A DNA stretch of 6,126 bases from Thermodesulfobacteriota bacterium (lineage in GTDB: Bacteria > Desulfobacterota > SM23-61). Both the position numbers and the translations under genes were made by a program. The notes below the pieces were generated by a model. It was not told the origin of the DNA. It saw nothing but the letters and a program-made list of their open reading frames with translations, and did no database searches. Each line of letters opens with the position of its first letter. Within the stretch, counting starts at the first letter, position 1. The stretch lies in contig JASEHN010000193.1 of the NCBI GenBank assembly GCA_030018715.1, positions 1-6,126 on the forward strand. The letters run 5' to 3'. Below are positions 1 to 5,798 of this stretch, piece by piece.

Positions 1-53
1 GTCGGGAGGGATTTCTGGTCCGCCTGAGGCGGATCAAAACGCTAAATTGTTAC
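1..53 (+). repeat. Palindromic intergenic repeat, copy A
   Basis: This stretch matches the reverse complement of 4398-4450 at 48 of 53 positions without gaps (position i pairs with 4451-i). Its core at 19-33 is a 7-1-7 palindrome, TCCGCCT-G-AGGCGGA, able to form a hairpin. The copy may continue left of the window. Its size, intergenic position and GC-rich palindrome resemble REP-type or MITE-type elements. A transposase-like remnant lies at 2171-2344, but a link between the two is only inferred. Confidence 0.8.
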
Positions 54-60
54 CACAATT
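45..60. promoter_or_regulatory. Operator-like inverted repeat upstream of the SDR gene
   Basis: AATTGT and ACAATT form a perfect 6-bp inverted repeat separated by TACC, ending 34 bp before the SDR start codon. Two-fold symmetric sites of this size and place are typical of dimeric repressors such as GntR or TetR types. No regulator gene is visible in the window and no convincing -35/-10 pair was found beside it. AT-rich inverted repeats also arise by chance, so this is a candidate only. Confidence 0.3.
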
Positions 61-94
61 CTAATTGGCAAGCGATCTTTATTTGGGAGAATCT

Positions 95-865
95 ATGAAG
101 CTGCAAAATCGAGTCGCCATCATTACCGGGGGAGGAAGAGGACTGGGCCGTTCCGTAGCCCTCGCCTTTGGCAAGGAAGGAGCGAAGGTTGTCCTAGCCG
201 CCAGGACCAACGAGGAAATTGAGCATGTAGCTGAGGAGTTGCGATCTTTAAAAAAGGACGCCCTCTCTATTCCTACAGACGTCTCCGAGGAGGAGCAGGT
301 GAACCATATGCTGAAAAGGGCCTTGGAGGCCTATGGCACGATAGACATTCTGGTAAACAACGCAGGGGCCAGGGGTCCCATTGCCCCCCTCCATGAAATT
401 TCCCTGGCCGAATGGGAACAAACCCTGAGAATCAATCTGACATCAGCTTTCTTGTGTACAAAAGCTGTCCTGCCGATCATGATCGAAAAAAAAGAAGGAA
501 AAATCATCAACGTGGTAACAACCATGACTCCCCGGCCGAATTTAACACCTTACATGGTCGCTAAAGCAGGGCTGATTCATTTTACCAAGCAACTGTCCCG
601 CGAACTCAAGGACTACAATATCCAGGTCAATGCCATACATCCCGGCGTAATGGACACCCGCATGCAGGAAGAGATCAGAAAGGCCGGGGCCAAAGCAATT
701 GGAACGGATATGTTTGAACGATTGAAAGAAGAAGGGATCCTGCACTTACCCGACGAACCGGCCAAATTGGTCCTTTTTCTGGCCTCCAGGGCAGCCGACG
801 GCATCACGGGAGAATATTTATCCTTCGATGACAAAGAGGTAAAATTCCTTATTTCTCGAACCTAA
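95..865 (+). CDS. Short-chain dehydrogenase/reductase (SDR), FabG-like
   Basis: This 256-residue protein has the length and layout of a classical SDR, a cytoplasmic NAD(P)-dependent oxidoreductase acting on alcohol/carbonyl groups. The cofactor motif TGGGRGLG is at residues 11-18. Arg37 after the second strand suggests NADP(H). Asp62-Val63, NNAG (88-91), Asn114, Tyr153 and Lys157 (YMVAK) and the PG pair (183-184) are all in place. The catalytic serine is not: the segment before Tyr153 reads VVTTMTPRP, so Thr142 or Thr143 is the nearest hydroxyl, 10-11 residues before Tyr instead of the usual 12-13. The C-terminus (GITGEYLSFDD) replaces the common DGG ending. ATG at 95 is chosen because GGGAGA lies at 85-90; an in-frame TTG at 65 lacks comparable support. 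The radical SAM gene follows 122 bp downstream. SDR membership is secure; the substrate is unknown, and a 3-oxoacyl-ACP reductase role is not shown. Confidence 0.92.
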   Translation: MKLQNRVAIITGGGRGLGRSVALAFGKEGAKVVLAARTNEEIEHVAEELRSLKKDALSIPTDVSEEEQVNHMLKRALEAYGTIDILVNNAGARGPIAPLHEISLAEWEQTLRINLTSAFLCTKAVLPIMIEKKEGKIINVVTTMTPRPNLTPYMVAKAGLIHFTKQLSRELKDYNIQVNAIHPGVMDTRMQEEIRKAGAKAIGTDMFERLKEEGILHLPDEPAKLVLFLASRAADGITGEYLSFDDKEVKFLISRT

Positions 866-870
866 TGTAA

Positions 871-921
871 GGAAGGCCACATAATGGCTATCGTGACGGT
901 TGGCCATCTCCTTCCCCTTTC
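871..921 (+). terminator. Possible hairpin terminator after the SDR gene
   Basis: GGAAGG (871-876) pairs with CCTTCC (910-915), and inside it ATGGC (884-888) pairs with GCCAT (903-907), leaving a 14-nt loop and a 7-nt bulge on the left. The hairpin starts 5 bp after the SDR stop and is followed by CCTTTC. The T tract is poor, so it could be a weak terminator or simply a structured 3' end. Confidence 0.3.
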
Positions 922-966
922 ACCACAAAGCTTAAAACTGTAAATGGGTGAGATGGTTTATACCTA

Positions 967-975
967 TTATCCACA
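967..975 (+). promoter_or_regulatory. Consensus DnaA box sequence
   Basis: TTATCCACA matches the classical 9-bp DnaA box exactly and lies 12 bp before the radical SAM start codon. It overlaps TATTAT (965-970), which resembles a -10 element but has no good -35 partner. A single such 9-mer in a window of this size is not rare by chance, and no cluster of boxes or origin features is present. Confidence 0.2.
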
Positions 976-987
976 GGCAAATTGAAT

Positions 988-2103
988 ATGCTAAAAAAGC
1001 TGGCCAGTATTTTTAAAAGCGGGCGCCGTGAATTCGAAGTCTTTCAAATCGAGGTATCCTCTTATAGCTCTTTGGAATGCCACATCTGTCCCCGGGCCGT
1101 TTTTGCGGAACAATGGATATTCCAAAATATGTCCCTGGAAACATTTCAAAAGATCGGTAGGTGTTTCCATTCGACCAAATGGGTAGCTATCCGCGGATGG
1201 GGGGAGCCCCTGGAGAATGAAAATATCATCCCCATGCTTCGCCTGGCTAAGGAGAAGGATTGTCTGACCAGCTTAACCACGAACGGCATTCATTTAACCG
1301 AAGAGCTATCGCACCACCTGCTTACTTCAGGTCTTGATTTACTGGTAATATCCCTGGAATTGGCCACGCCGGAGATTAAGGAAAGCCTGCCCATAGGATC
1401 TGATTTCAAGAAAATCCTGGAACAAATCGAGGGATTCATTCAATTGAGGAAGAAGCTCCAACGGAATACGCCTACCGTAAAGCTTTCCTTCCCTATGACC
1501 CGCCTCAATATGCCAGCACTCCCCAGTCTTGTTCCTCTGGCAAAAAAGCTGGGAGTGGATGAAGTGATTTTCACCAATTTGGATTACCTGCCGGAGGAGA
1601 GATGGAACATCCTTAGGACCTTCCACCATGAATCGCCAACCACCGCATTTCAGCAAATTATTGATGAGCTCCATCGCCGCGCCAAAGAGCTGGGCATTGC
1701 TATTAAAACTTACCCGCTTAAGGCCGAAGAGCAACCCGTCTGCGAAGCCAACCCGACCAAGGTTGTGTTTTTTTCTGTCGATGGTTCAGTGGCTCCCTGT
1801 CTTTATCTGCGAATCCCTAAAAAGGGAGATATCCCCCGAATCTTCATGAACAAGGAATACCTGGTTCCCCAGACTTTTTTTGGCAACATCCATCAGGAAG
1901 ATTTTCTGGAGACCTGGAATAGGGAATCCTATAAGAAATTCAGAGAGATATTTGAAGAACGAAGGAAGGCCCAAAAAGATATGGGGCAGATTTTAGACGT
2001 ATTTTCCAATATCAGGTCTTCAGGCCTGGAAAGAGAGGGCCCCAAAGAACCCCTACCCCTTTCCCCGGTATGCCAAACCTGCTACAAGGCCTATGGAGTC
2101 TGA
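988..2103 (+). CDS. Radical SAM/SPASM-like protein with altered cluster motif (S-x3-C-x2-C)
   Basis: The 371-residue protein has the order of a radical SAM enzyme with a SPASM/twitch-like tail. Residues 20-36 follow the usual entry strand (QIEV...) and end in ECHICPR. Canonical proteins have C-x3-C-x2-C here; this one has Ser27 (codon AGC, 1066-1068), Cys31 and Cys34, so one of three ligands of the SAM-binding [4Fe-4S] cluster is missing. The rest looks intact: RGWGEPL (69-75) is the SAM-contacting GGEP-type motif, TTNG is at 97-100, and VISLELATPE (120-129) matches the central barrel. The tail has Cys252, Cys271 after DGSVAP, FGNI (298-301), and CQTC (362-365), able to hold an auxiliary cluster. 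Such proteins often modify peptides or cofactors, but no precursor peptide was recognised nearby. ATG at 988 is preferred over in-frame TTG at 982; both have a weak ribosome site (AGG, 975-977). Function is unknown. Confidence 0.88.
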   Translation: MLKKLASIFKSGRREFEVFQIEVSSYSSLECHICPRAVFAEQWIFQNMSLETFQKIGRCFHSTKWVAIRGWGEPLENENIIPMLRLAKEKDCLTSLTTNGIHLTEELSHHLLTSGLDLLVISLELATPEIKESLPIGSDFKKILEQIEGFIQLRKKLQRNTPTVKLSFPMTRLNMPALPSLVPLAKKLGVDEVIFTNLDYLPEERWNILRTFHHESPTTAFQQIIDELHRRAKELGIAIKTYPLKAEEQPVCEANPTKVVFFSVDGSVAPCLYLRIPKKGDIPRIFMNKEYLVPQTFFGNIHQEDFLETWNRESYKKFREIFEERRKAQKDMGQILDVFSNIRSSGLEREGPKEPLPLSPVCQTCYKAYGV

Positions 2104-2109
2104 CGCCTA

Positions 2110-2157
2110 AAGGCCGGTTGTGTACAAAAGCCTTGGTTCAAAAGAAAATATTTTTTT
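2110..2157 (+). terminator. Weak hairpin with T run after the radical SAM gene
   Basis: AAGGC (2110-2114) pairs with GCCTT (2130-2134), enclosing TTGT/ACAA (2118-2121, 2124-2127). A run of seven T (2151-2157) follows, but about 16 nt beyond the stem, which is far for a standard rho-independent terminator. It begins 6 bp after the radical SAM stop. A transcription end here would suit the convergent layout, but the structure is marginal. Confidence 0.25.
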
Positions 2158-2170
2158 ACCAGGATAAGCG

Positions 2171-2344
2171 GTGTCTTTGTCCGTCGGATCGCCCAGGAAA
2201 CCAAAGAGCGCATTACAGAAAAAGAAGTTAGCATATCCAATGAATCGGGAGATGAGGAATCCCCTGGCGGAGATTGCCTGGCATGCAGGGGTAGGGACTT
2301 CAGCTATTGCCATGGCCATTAGAAAAGAAGGGGGCGGAAAATAA
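2171..2344 (+). pseudogene. Probable REP-associated (IS200-like) transposase C-terminal remnant
   Basis: This 57-codon frame starts at a GTG right after an in-frame TAA (2165-2167) and ends at TAA 2342-2344. Its second half (residues 24-51) contains NREMRNPLAEIAWHAGVG followed by TSAIAMAIRK. That resembles the C-terminal helix-turn-helix of REP-associated tyrosine transposases (RAYT), where a basic stretch leads into an 'L-x-E-I-A ... G-V-x-x-S-A-I' helix pair. The catalytic HUH domain expected upstream is absent and no ribosome site is seen, so it would be a dead 3' fragment. The match is from memory of the family pattern, not a search. The opposite strand is also open for 70 codons, and either frame could be chance. 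Palindromes of the kind mobilised by RAYTs occur at 1-53, 4398-4450 and 5845-5865. Confidence 0.33.
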
Positions 2345-2372
2345 TTTTGCTGGTTTTGAGCAACGCCCCCTT
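2328..2372 (-). terminator. GC-rich hairpin ending the dctPQM transcript
   Basis: AAGGGGGCG (2328-2336) pairs perfectly with CGCCCCCTT (2364-2372). Stacked directly inside is TTGCT (2347-2351) with AGCAA (2359-2363), leaving a 7-nt loop and a 10-nt bulge. Read leftward it starts 84 bp after the dctM stop and is followed by CTTTTCT, as expected of a rho-independent terminator. Read rightward it is followed by TTAT after the paired TT, so it may also act on the + strand. A terminator is expected here between two converging gene sets. Confidence 0.55.
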
Positions 2373-2455
2373 TTATGGCATGCGCTCGAATCCCTAAAGG
2401 TTTATCACATCGTTTTTGGCGACTTCTCTATGATGGAAAGTGTCAAGTGTCTGCC

Positions 2456-3790
2456 CTATAGCATTTTGTTGGGCAGCCAAAGAATGATTTCAGGCCACAG
2501 GATGAACACGACAAGAGCTATCGCGATCAATACAACATACGGAACGACCCCCCGAATAATGTGCCTCGTGGTCACTTCCAATCTGGGATCGGCGGCCCCC
2601 CGAAGGTAGAATATCGAATAAGCAAAGGGTGGGGTCATGAAGGACATCTGCAGGTTGATGCAGATCATCATGGCAAACCACAGAGGGTCGAATCCCAGGG
2701 CTGTCCCGATGGGGGTTATGATGGGAACCATGATGAAGAGAATCCCCAGCCAATCGATGAAAAAGCCCAGGGCGAAGCAGATCACCATGATGATGGCAAA
2801 GGCGCCCCATTTGCTCCCCGGCATACTCATGATAAACCTGGCCACGACTTCATCGCAACCCGCACGCATGAATATGCCGGTAAATGAAGAGGCCAGCATG
2901 CCGATCAGCAGGACCATGCCGCTGACTTTTACTGTCGTGGCCGCAGCCTTTTTCATGACCTCCATATTGAGACGGCGGTGGGCGGCGGCCAGAAGGATCG
3001 TGGCCAGAGAACCAACCCCGGCAGCCTCCGTAGGAGAAGCAATCCCTAAAAAAATGCTGCCCAGCACGGCCAGAATCAGAAAAACGAGAGGCCCTATGGC
3101 GACCGCGAGGCGGAGTGTCTTCACCAGGAAAGGAACCTGTTTTTCTCCGGGAGGAACCGGCGGGGCAATTTGCGGCTGGAGGATACACCTCACCAGGATG
3201 TAAACGCAATAGCAAAAAGACAGGAAAAGGCCCGGTATGACGGCTCCGAGGAGCATTTTGCCCACGGAAAGGTTGGCCATGGGCCCGTAAATCACCAGCA
3301 TAATGCTCGGCGGGATGAGAATGCCCAGACTGCCGCCCGCACAAACCGCACCGGCCGCCAGGCTTCGGTCGTATCCCCGCTTTACCATGGATGGGAGGGC
3401 AGTCAGGGTCAGCAAGGTGACCGAGGCGGCGATGACTCCCACCGTGGCCGCCACTATGGTCCCCAATATGATCGTAGCCAGGGCCAGACCGCCTCTCAGC
3501 CCGGCGAACCATACGTAAAGTTCCTCGAAAACGCCCTCGGCCGCTCCCGAGTGTTCCAGCACAGCGCCCATGAGGACAAAACCGGGAACAGCCAGTAAAA
3601 CATAGTTATTCAGCATATCATAAGAGCGGCTGTAGAAGATCTCGAAAGTGAGGGCTGGTCCGAAAAGGTAAATTCCCATCCAAAAGGCAATGCCGCCGAT
3701 GGCCAAAGCCAGGGGATAGCCGGTCAACACCCCCGCCAGGATTCCCCCCAGCATAATTATCGCAATAATCTCTTGGCTCAATTCAATCAT
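2456..3790 (-). CDS. dctM: TRAP transporter large permease subunit DctM
   Basis: The 444-residue protein is the large membrane subunit of a TRAP transporter, the part that couples substrate uptake to an ion gradient, in partnership with DctQ and the binding protein DctP. It is hydrophobic throughout, with roughly a dozen membrane segments. Family signatures are visible: GSLGILIPPSIMLVIYG (153-169), GIASPTEAAGVG (249-260), DWLGILFIMVPIITP (346-360) and MTPPFAYSIFYLRG (385-398). Length is normal for the family (about 425-450). ATG at 3790 is chosen because GGGAGGA lies 10 nt upstream (3801-3807) and the protein then begins with the usual first membrane helix (IIAIIMLGGILAG). The same frame is open for 57 more codons upstream, but they are hydrophilic, unlike DctM, and run inside dctQ. 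The start overlaps the dctQ stop (ATGA, 3787-3790), implying coupled translation. The gene is intact. Confidence 0.95.
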   Translation of the reverse strand: MIELSQEIIAIIMLGGILAGVLTGYPLALAIGGIAFWMGIYLFGPALTFEIFYSRSYDMLNNYVLLAVPGFVLMGAVLEHSGAAEGVFEELYVWFAGLRGGLALATIILGTIVAATVGVIAASVTLLTLTALPSMVKRGYDRSLAAGAVCAGGSLGILIPPSIMLVIYGPMANLSVGKMLLGAVIPGLFLSFCYCVYILVRCILQPQIAPPVPPGEKQVPFLVKTLRLAVAIGPLVFLILAVLGSIFLGIASPTEAAGVGSLATILLAAAHRRLNMEVMKKAAATTVKVSGMVLLIGMLASSFTGIFMRAGCDEVVARFIMSMPGSKWGAFAIIMVICFALGFFIDWLGILFIMVPIITPIGTALGFDPLWFAMMICINLQMSFMTPPFAYSIFYLRGAADPRLEVTTRHIIRGVVPYVVLIAIALVVFILWPEIILWLPNKML

Positions 3791-4296
3791 GGGGTTTCTT
3801 TCCTCCCGAATAAAATGTTCAGGTTCCGCACGAATGCCGCCAGACCCTGTAGCAAGAACAGAAGAAGTCCGATAAACACCACGGTCCGAATGGGGCCTAT
3901 GCGAGCGTACCAGAAGGTCTGCATATCCCTCTCGTCGATGGACCAGGCATACCAGACCCATCCCGCTGCAGAAGCGGTAAGCGCGCCGATGACTGGGAAG
4001 AAAAACAGCGCCCCTAAAACAACTTCAAAAATTGCTTTCCCTCTCACTGACAGCAGGCGGGAGAAAACGTCAATCCGCACATGCCCGTCCTGGCGCATAA
4101 TATTTCCGAAAGAAAGGGCGTACATGGCCCCGGCGGTCATGGTGACAATGACCGGGAGTTGAATTGTCGGATTGTTGAATCCGTACCTGAGCAGCACTTC
4201 AAAGCAAATCAGTCCAATGAAGGCATAAACCAGCAACCTTATCCAGCTCCCTATCCATTCATTCATCCGATCAATGATCGTTAGAAATCGTCTCAC
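3787..4296 (-). CDS. dctQ: TRAP transporter small permease subunit DctQ
   Basis: This 169-residue membrane protein is the small TRAP subunit, which docks with DctM and helps receive the DctP-substrate complex. Four membrane segments are seen at about residues 20-37, 48-65, 88-109 and 136-157. Family marks are EVLLRY (33-38), NNPTI (41-45) and GHVRID (71-76) before the third helix. The pattern fits the FcbT2-like branch (mannitol/chloroaromatic compound type) best; this rests on recalled family pattern. The start is GTG at 4296: the frame has a stop (TGA) two codons upstream, a strong GGAGG lies 10 nt away, and the next internal Met is residue 11. The stop overlaps the dctM start by 4 bp. Upstream, 370 bp of repeats and hairpins separate it from dctP. 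Confidence 0.93.
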   Translation of the reverse strand: MRRFLTIIDRMNEWIGSWIRLLVYAFIGLICFEVLLRYGFNNPTIQLPVIVTMTAGAMYALSFGNIMRQDGHVRIDVFSRLLSVRGKAIFEVVLGALFFFPVIGALTASAAGWVWYAWSIDERDMQTFWYARIGPIRTVVFIGLLLFLLQGLAAFVRNLNILFGRKETP

Positions 4297-4305
4297 AGTT
4301 AATCA

Positions 4306-4313
4306 TCCTCCTC
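4306..4313 (-). promoter_or_regulatory. Ribosome binding site fixing the GTG start of dctQ
   Basis: Read on the minus strand this is GAGGAGGA, a strong Shine-Dalgarno sequence. The core GGAGG (4307-4311) sits 10 nt before the GTG at 4296. Because the frame is closed by a TGA just upstream of that GTG, the site decides the non-ATG start. An independent strong site also means dctQ can be translated without coupling to distant dctP. Confidence 0.75.
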
Positions 4314-4350
4314 ATTTGCTCGCAGGCATGTTTCTTCGAAAAAGAAGTAA

Positions 4351-4379
4351 GCAGGTTCCCTGAAAAAAAGGGAACCTGC
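4351..4379 (-). terminator. Perfect hairpin between dctP and dctQ: partial terminator or mRNA stabiliser
   Basis: GCAGGTTCCCT (4351-4361) and AGGGAACCTGC (4369-4379) are a perfect 11-bp inverted repeat with a 7-nt loop. Read leftward, the stem is followed by TTACTTCTTTTTC, a moderate T-rich tract, 54 bp before the dctQ start. In tripartite transporters the binding protein is often made in excess, and a hairpin after its gene can either stop part of the transcripts or protect the upstream mRNA. Which applies here cannot be read from sequence. Confidence 0.6.
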
Positions 4380-4397
4380 GGTATATTTAGCAAGTTT

Positions 4398-4450
4398 GTA
4401 TCAATTTAGCATTTTGATCCGCCTGAGGCGGACCGGAAATCCCTCCCGGC
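4398..4450 (-). repeat. Palindromic intergenic repeat, copy B (inverted relative to copy A)
   Basis: The reverse complement matches positions 1-53 at 48 of 53 bases without gaps. The palindromic core TCCGCCT-G-AGGCGGA is at 4418-4432. The five differences are scattered single bases, one at the centre of the palindrome where it does not disturb pairing. Unlike copy A, its flank on both sides is in the window: AT-rich sequence on the dctQ side and further inverted repeats (from 4438) on the dctP side. Confidence 0.8.
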
Positions 4451-4570
4451 CTCCCTTTTCCAAAGGGAGGAGAACTTTTCAATGCCTTCCATAAAAAATT
4501 ACACTTTTTCCCCCGTTGGAAAAGGAGGATGAAGGGGGATTTGACCACTTTTCAAAAGTCTAAAGTGTTA
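4438..4570. repeat. Cluster of inverted repeats, MITE-like, in the dctP-dctQ gap
   Basis: Ends at 4438-4475 and 4504-4541 are imperfect inverted copies of each other (about two thirds of 38 positions match), beginning AAATCCC and ending GGGATTT. The left end itself folds: CCTCCCTTT (4450-4458) with AAAGGGAGG (4462-4470), loop TCC. Further out, ACACTTT (4501-4507) pairs with AAAGTGT (4562-4568), and ACTTTT-C-AAAAGT (4547-4559) is a small palindrome. No transposase is encoded. Compact nested inverted repeats of this kind are typical of non-autonomous mobile elements. The rest of the gap (4571-4666) shows no clear gene. Confidence 0.5.
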
Positions 4571-4666
4571 CACGAGTTTCAAATTCCTCTTCCAAAGCGA
4601 ACCAGCAAATTCAGCTATGGGGTTATTAAATCCACTCCTAAACTCGCCTTTATAGCGTTCACGACC

Positions 4667-5737
4667 CTATTTGCCGGGCGAAGGCAGTCCGTATAGATTC
4701 TTCCACATCTCTTCGAACTTCAGCTGGGACGTGAGCACCTCATTCATGGATTCATGCTTGGCCGCTACTTCCTTCAGGTACTTCGTGGCCTCGGCGACAA
4801 AGGCATCATCGATGGAGCTGGGAAGATTTTCAACGATGACTCCCTTGTCTTTGAAGCCCTGCACCGCTTTGGCATTGTCCGCCACCAACTTGGCGTGGTA
4901 TTCGATTTCCGTTCCCTTCAGACAGTTCAGGAAGATGGCCTTGAGGTCCTCGGGCAAAGCCTCAAACTTCTCCCTCGAAACCTGGATTTCGTACATCTCC
5001 CAGGGAGCACGGGTCGGGCTCAGGTAGTAGTATTTGCTCGCTTCATATAATTTCATAGTATAATCAAATGAGGGGCAACTGCATTCAAAGGCATCGATGA
5101 TCCCGCGTTTCATGTTCTCAAAGATTTCACCCAGAGGCATGAACACTGTGCCAACGCCCATCCGGGAGAGGACGATCCCGCCGTCACCGGAAGCCCTCAT
5201 CTTTAGCCCCTTCAGGTCTGCCGGCCCTTTCAGCGGTTTTTTCAAATGGATCCACCCCTCGGGCAGACCATGAAATCCGCCAATATTCATAAATTTATAG
5301 CCCATTTGCTTATACCATTTGTTAACCAGTTCCCGGCCTTCGGTCTCGAACCACATCATGTGTCCCAGGGGAGATAATTTGGCGCCCACGCGCTGGGCGA
5401 TAATACTGCCGAAAGGAACTTCCGGCACCATATACGAACCGCCGGTGGCGGCGAAGTCCAGGACTCCCTTATTGATCGCTATCCATTCCTTGGTTGCCGG
5501 GCAAACCGAGCCGGCCGGCTTGGCAGTCAAAATGAAGCGCCCTCCACTGGCTTTTTTAACCCTCTCGGACAGATCCGCCAGCGCAACAGATACGGGCATT
5601 CCCGGCGGGAGGCAGCTTTGCCCTGTCCAGTTGATCACCTTGGGCTGGGCTTGCGCTGTCTGATAAGCCGAGTCAACGAAAACTAAACCCCCAACGAATA
5701 CAGCTACTAAGAACAACATCATGATTCGCTTTTTCAT
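4667..5737 (-). CDS. dctP: TRAP transporter periplasmic substrate-binding protein DctP
   Basis: This 356-residue protein captures the substrate outside the inner membrane and hands it to DctQM. Residues 1-30 form a signal peptide: MKKR, a hydrophobic core (about 6-20) and a likely cleavage after AQA (28-30). The mature part has the DctP fold marks: GGRF (65-68), NKGVLDF (89-95), DLKGLKMR (174-181) with Arg181 at the place of the conserved carboxylate-binding arginine, PLGEIFENM (201-209), and KRGIIDAFE (210-218). The overall pattern resembles FcbT1-like binding proteins, but the usual Trp after that Glu is Cys219. ATG at 5737 is chosen because AAGGAGA lies 9 nt upstream and the signal peptide starts there; the frame is open back to a TTG at 5818 without such support. 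It is first in the dctPQM order, with dctQ 370 bp downstream. Cargo is probably an organic acid; the exact compound is unknown. Confidence 0.94.
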   Translation of the reverse strand: MKKRIMMLFLVAVFVGGLVFVDSAYQTAQAQPKVINWTGQSCLPPGMPVSVALADLSERVKKASGGRFILTAKPAGSVCPATKEWIAINKGVLDFAATGGSYMVPEVPFGSIIAQRVGAKLSPLGHMMWFETEGRELVNKWYKQMGYKFMNIGGFHGLPEGWIHLKKPLKGPADLKGLKMRASGDGGIVLSRMGVGTVFMPLGEIFENMKRGIIDAFECSCPSFDYTMKLYEASKYYYLSPTRAPWEMYEIQVSREKFEALPEDLKAIFLNCLKGTEIEYHAKLVADNAKAVQGFKDKGVIVENLPSSIDDAFVAEATKYLKEVAAKHESMNEVLTSQLKFEEMWKNLYGLPSPGK

Positions 5738-5798
5738 TTTACTTCTCTCCTTTCTAAATTTAGTCCGTTGCTTATTTTGTAACCCCTTTCCGCCTGCT

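Noticed and set aside
65..94. TTG start giving ten extra residues to the SDR
   Set aside because: SDR proteins begin a few residues before the first strand, as the ATG at 95 gives, and that ATG has GGGAGA just upstream.
2107..2319. 70-codon minus-strand frame opposite the transposase-like remnant
   Set aside because: No recognisable domain, no good ribosome site, odd composition (many Phe and Cys); most likely a shadow or chance frame.
2490..3598. Long frames on both strands overlapping dctM
   Set aside because: They are shadows of the high-GC dctM gene: low complexity, rich in Arg, Gly, Pro and His, with no domain pattern.
3791..3961. 57-codon upstream extension of dctM in frame
   Set aside because: It lies inside dctQ, is hydrophilic and unlike any DctM start, while ATG 3790 has a strong ribosome site and the ATGA overlap typical of dctQM pairs.
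4568..4666. 32-codon in-frame extension after the dctP TAG stop, suggesting readthrough
   Set aside because: An open stretch of this length after a stop is expected about one time in five by chance, and DctP already has its normal length.
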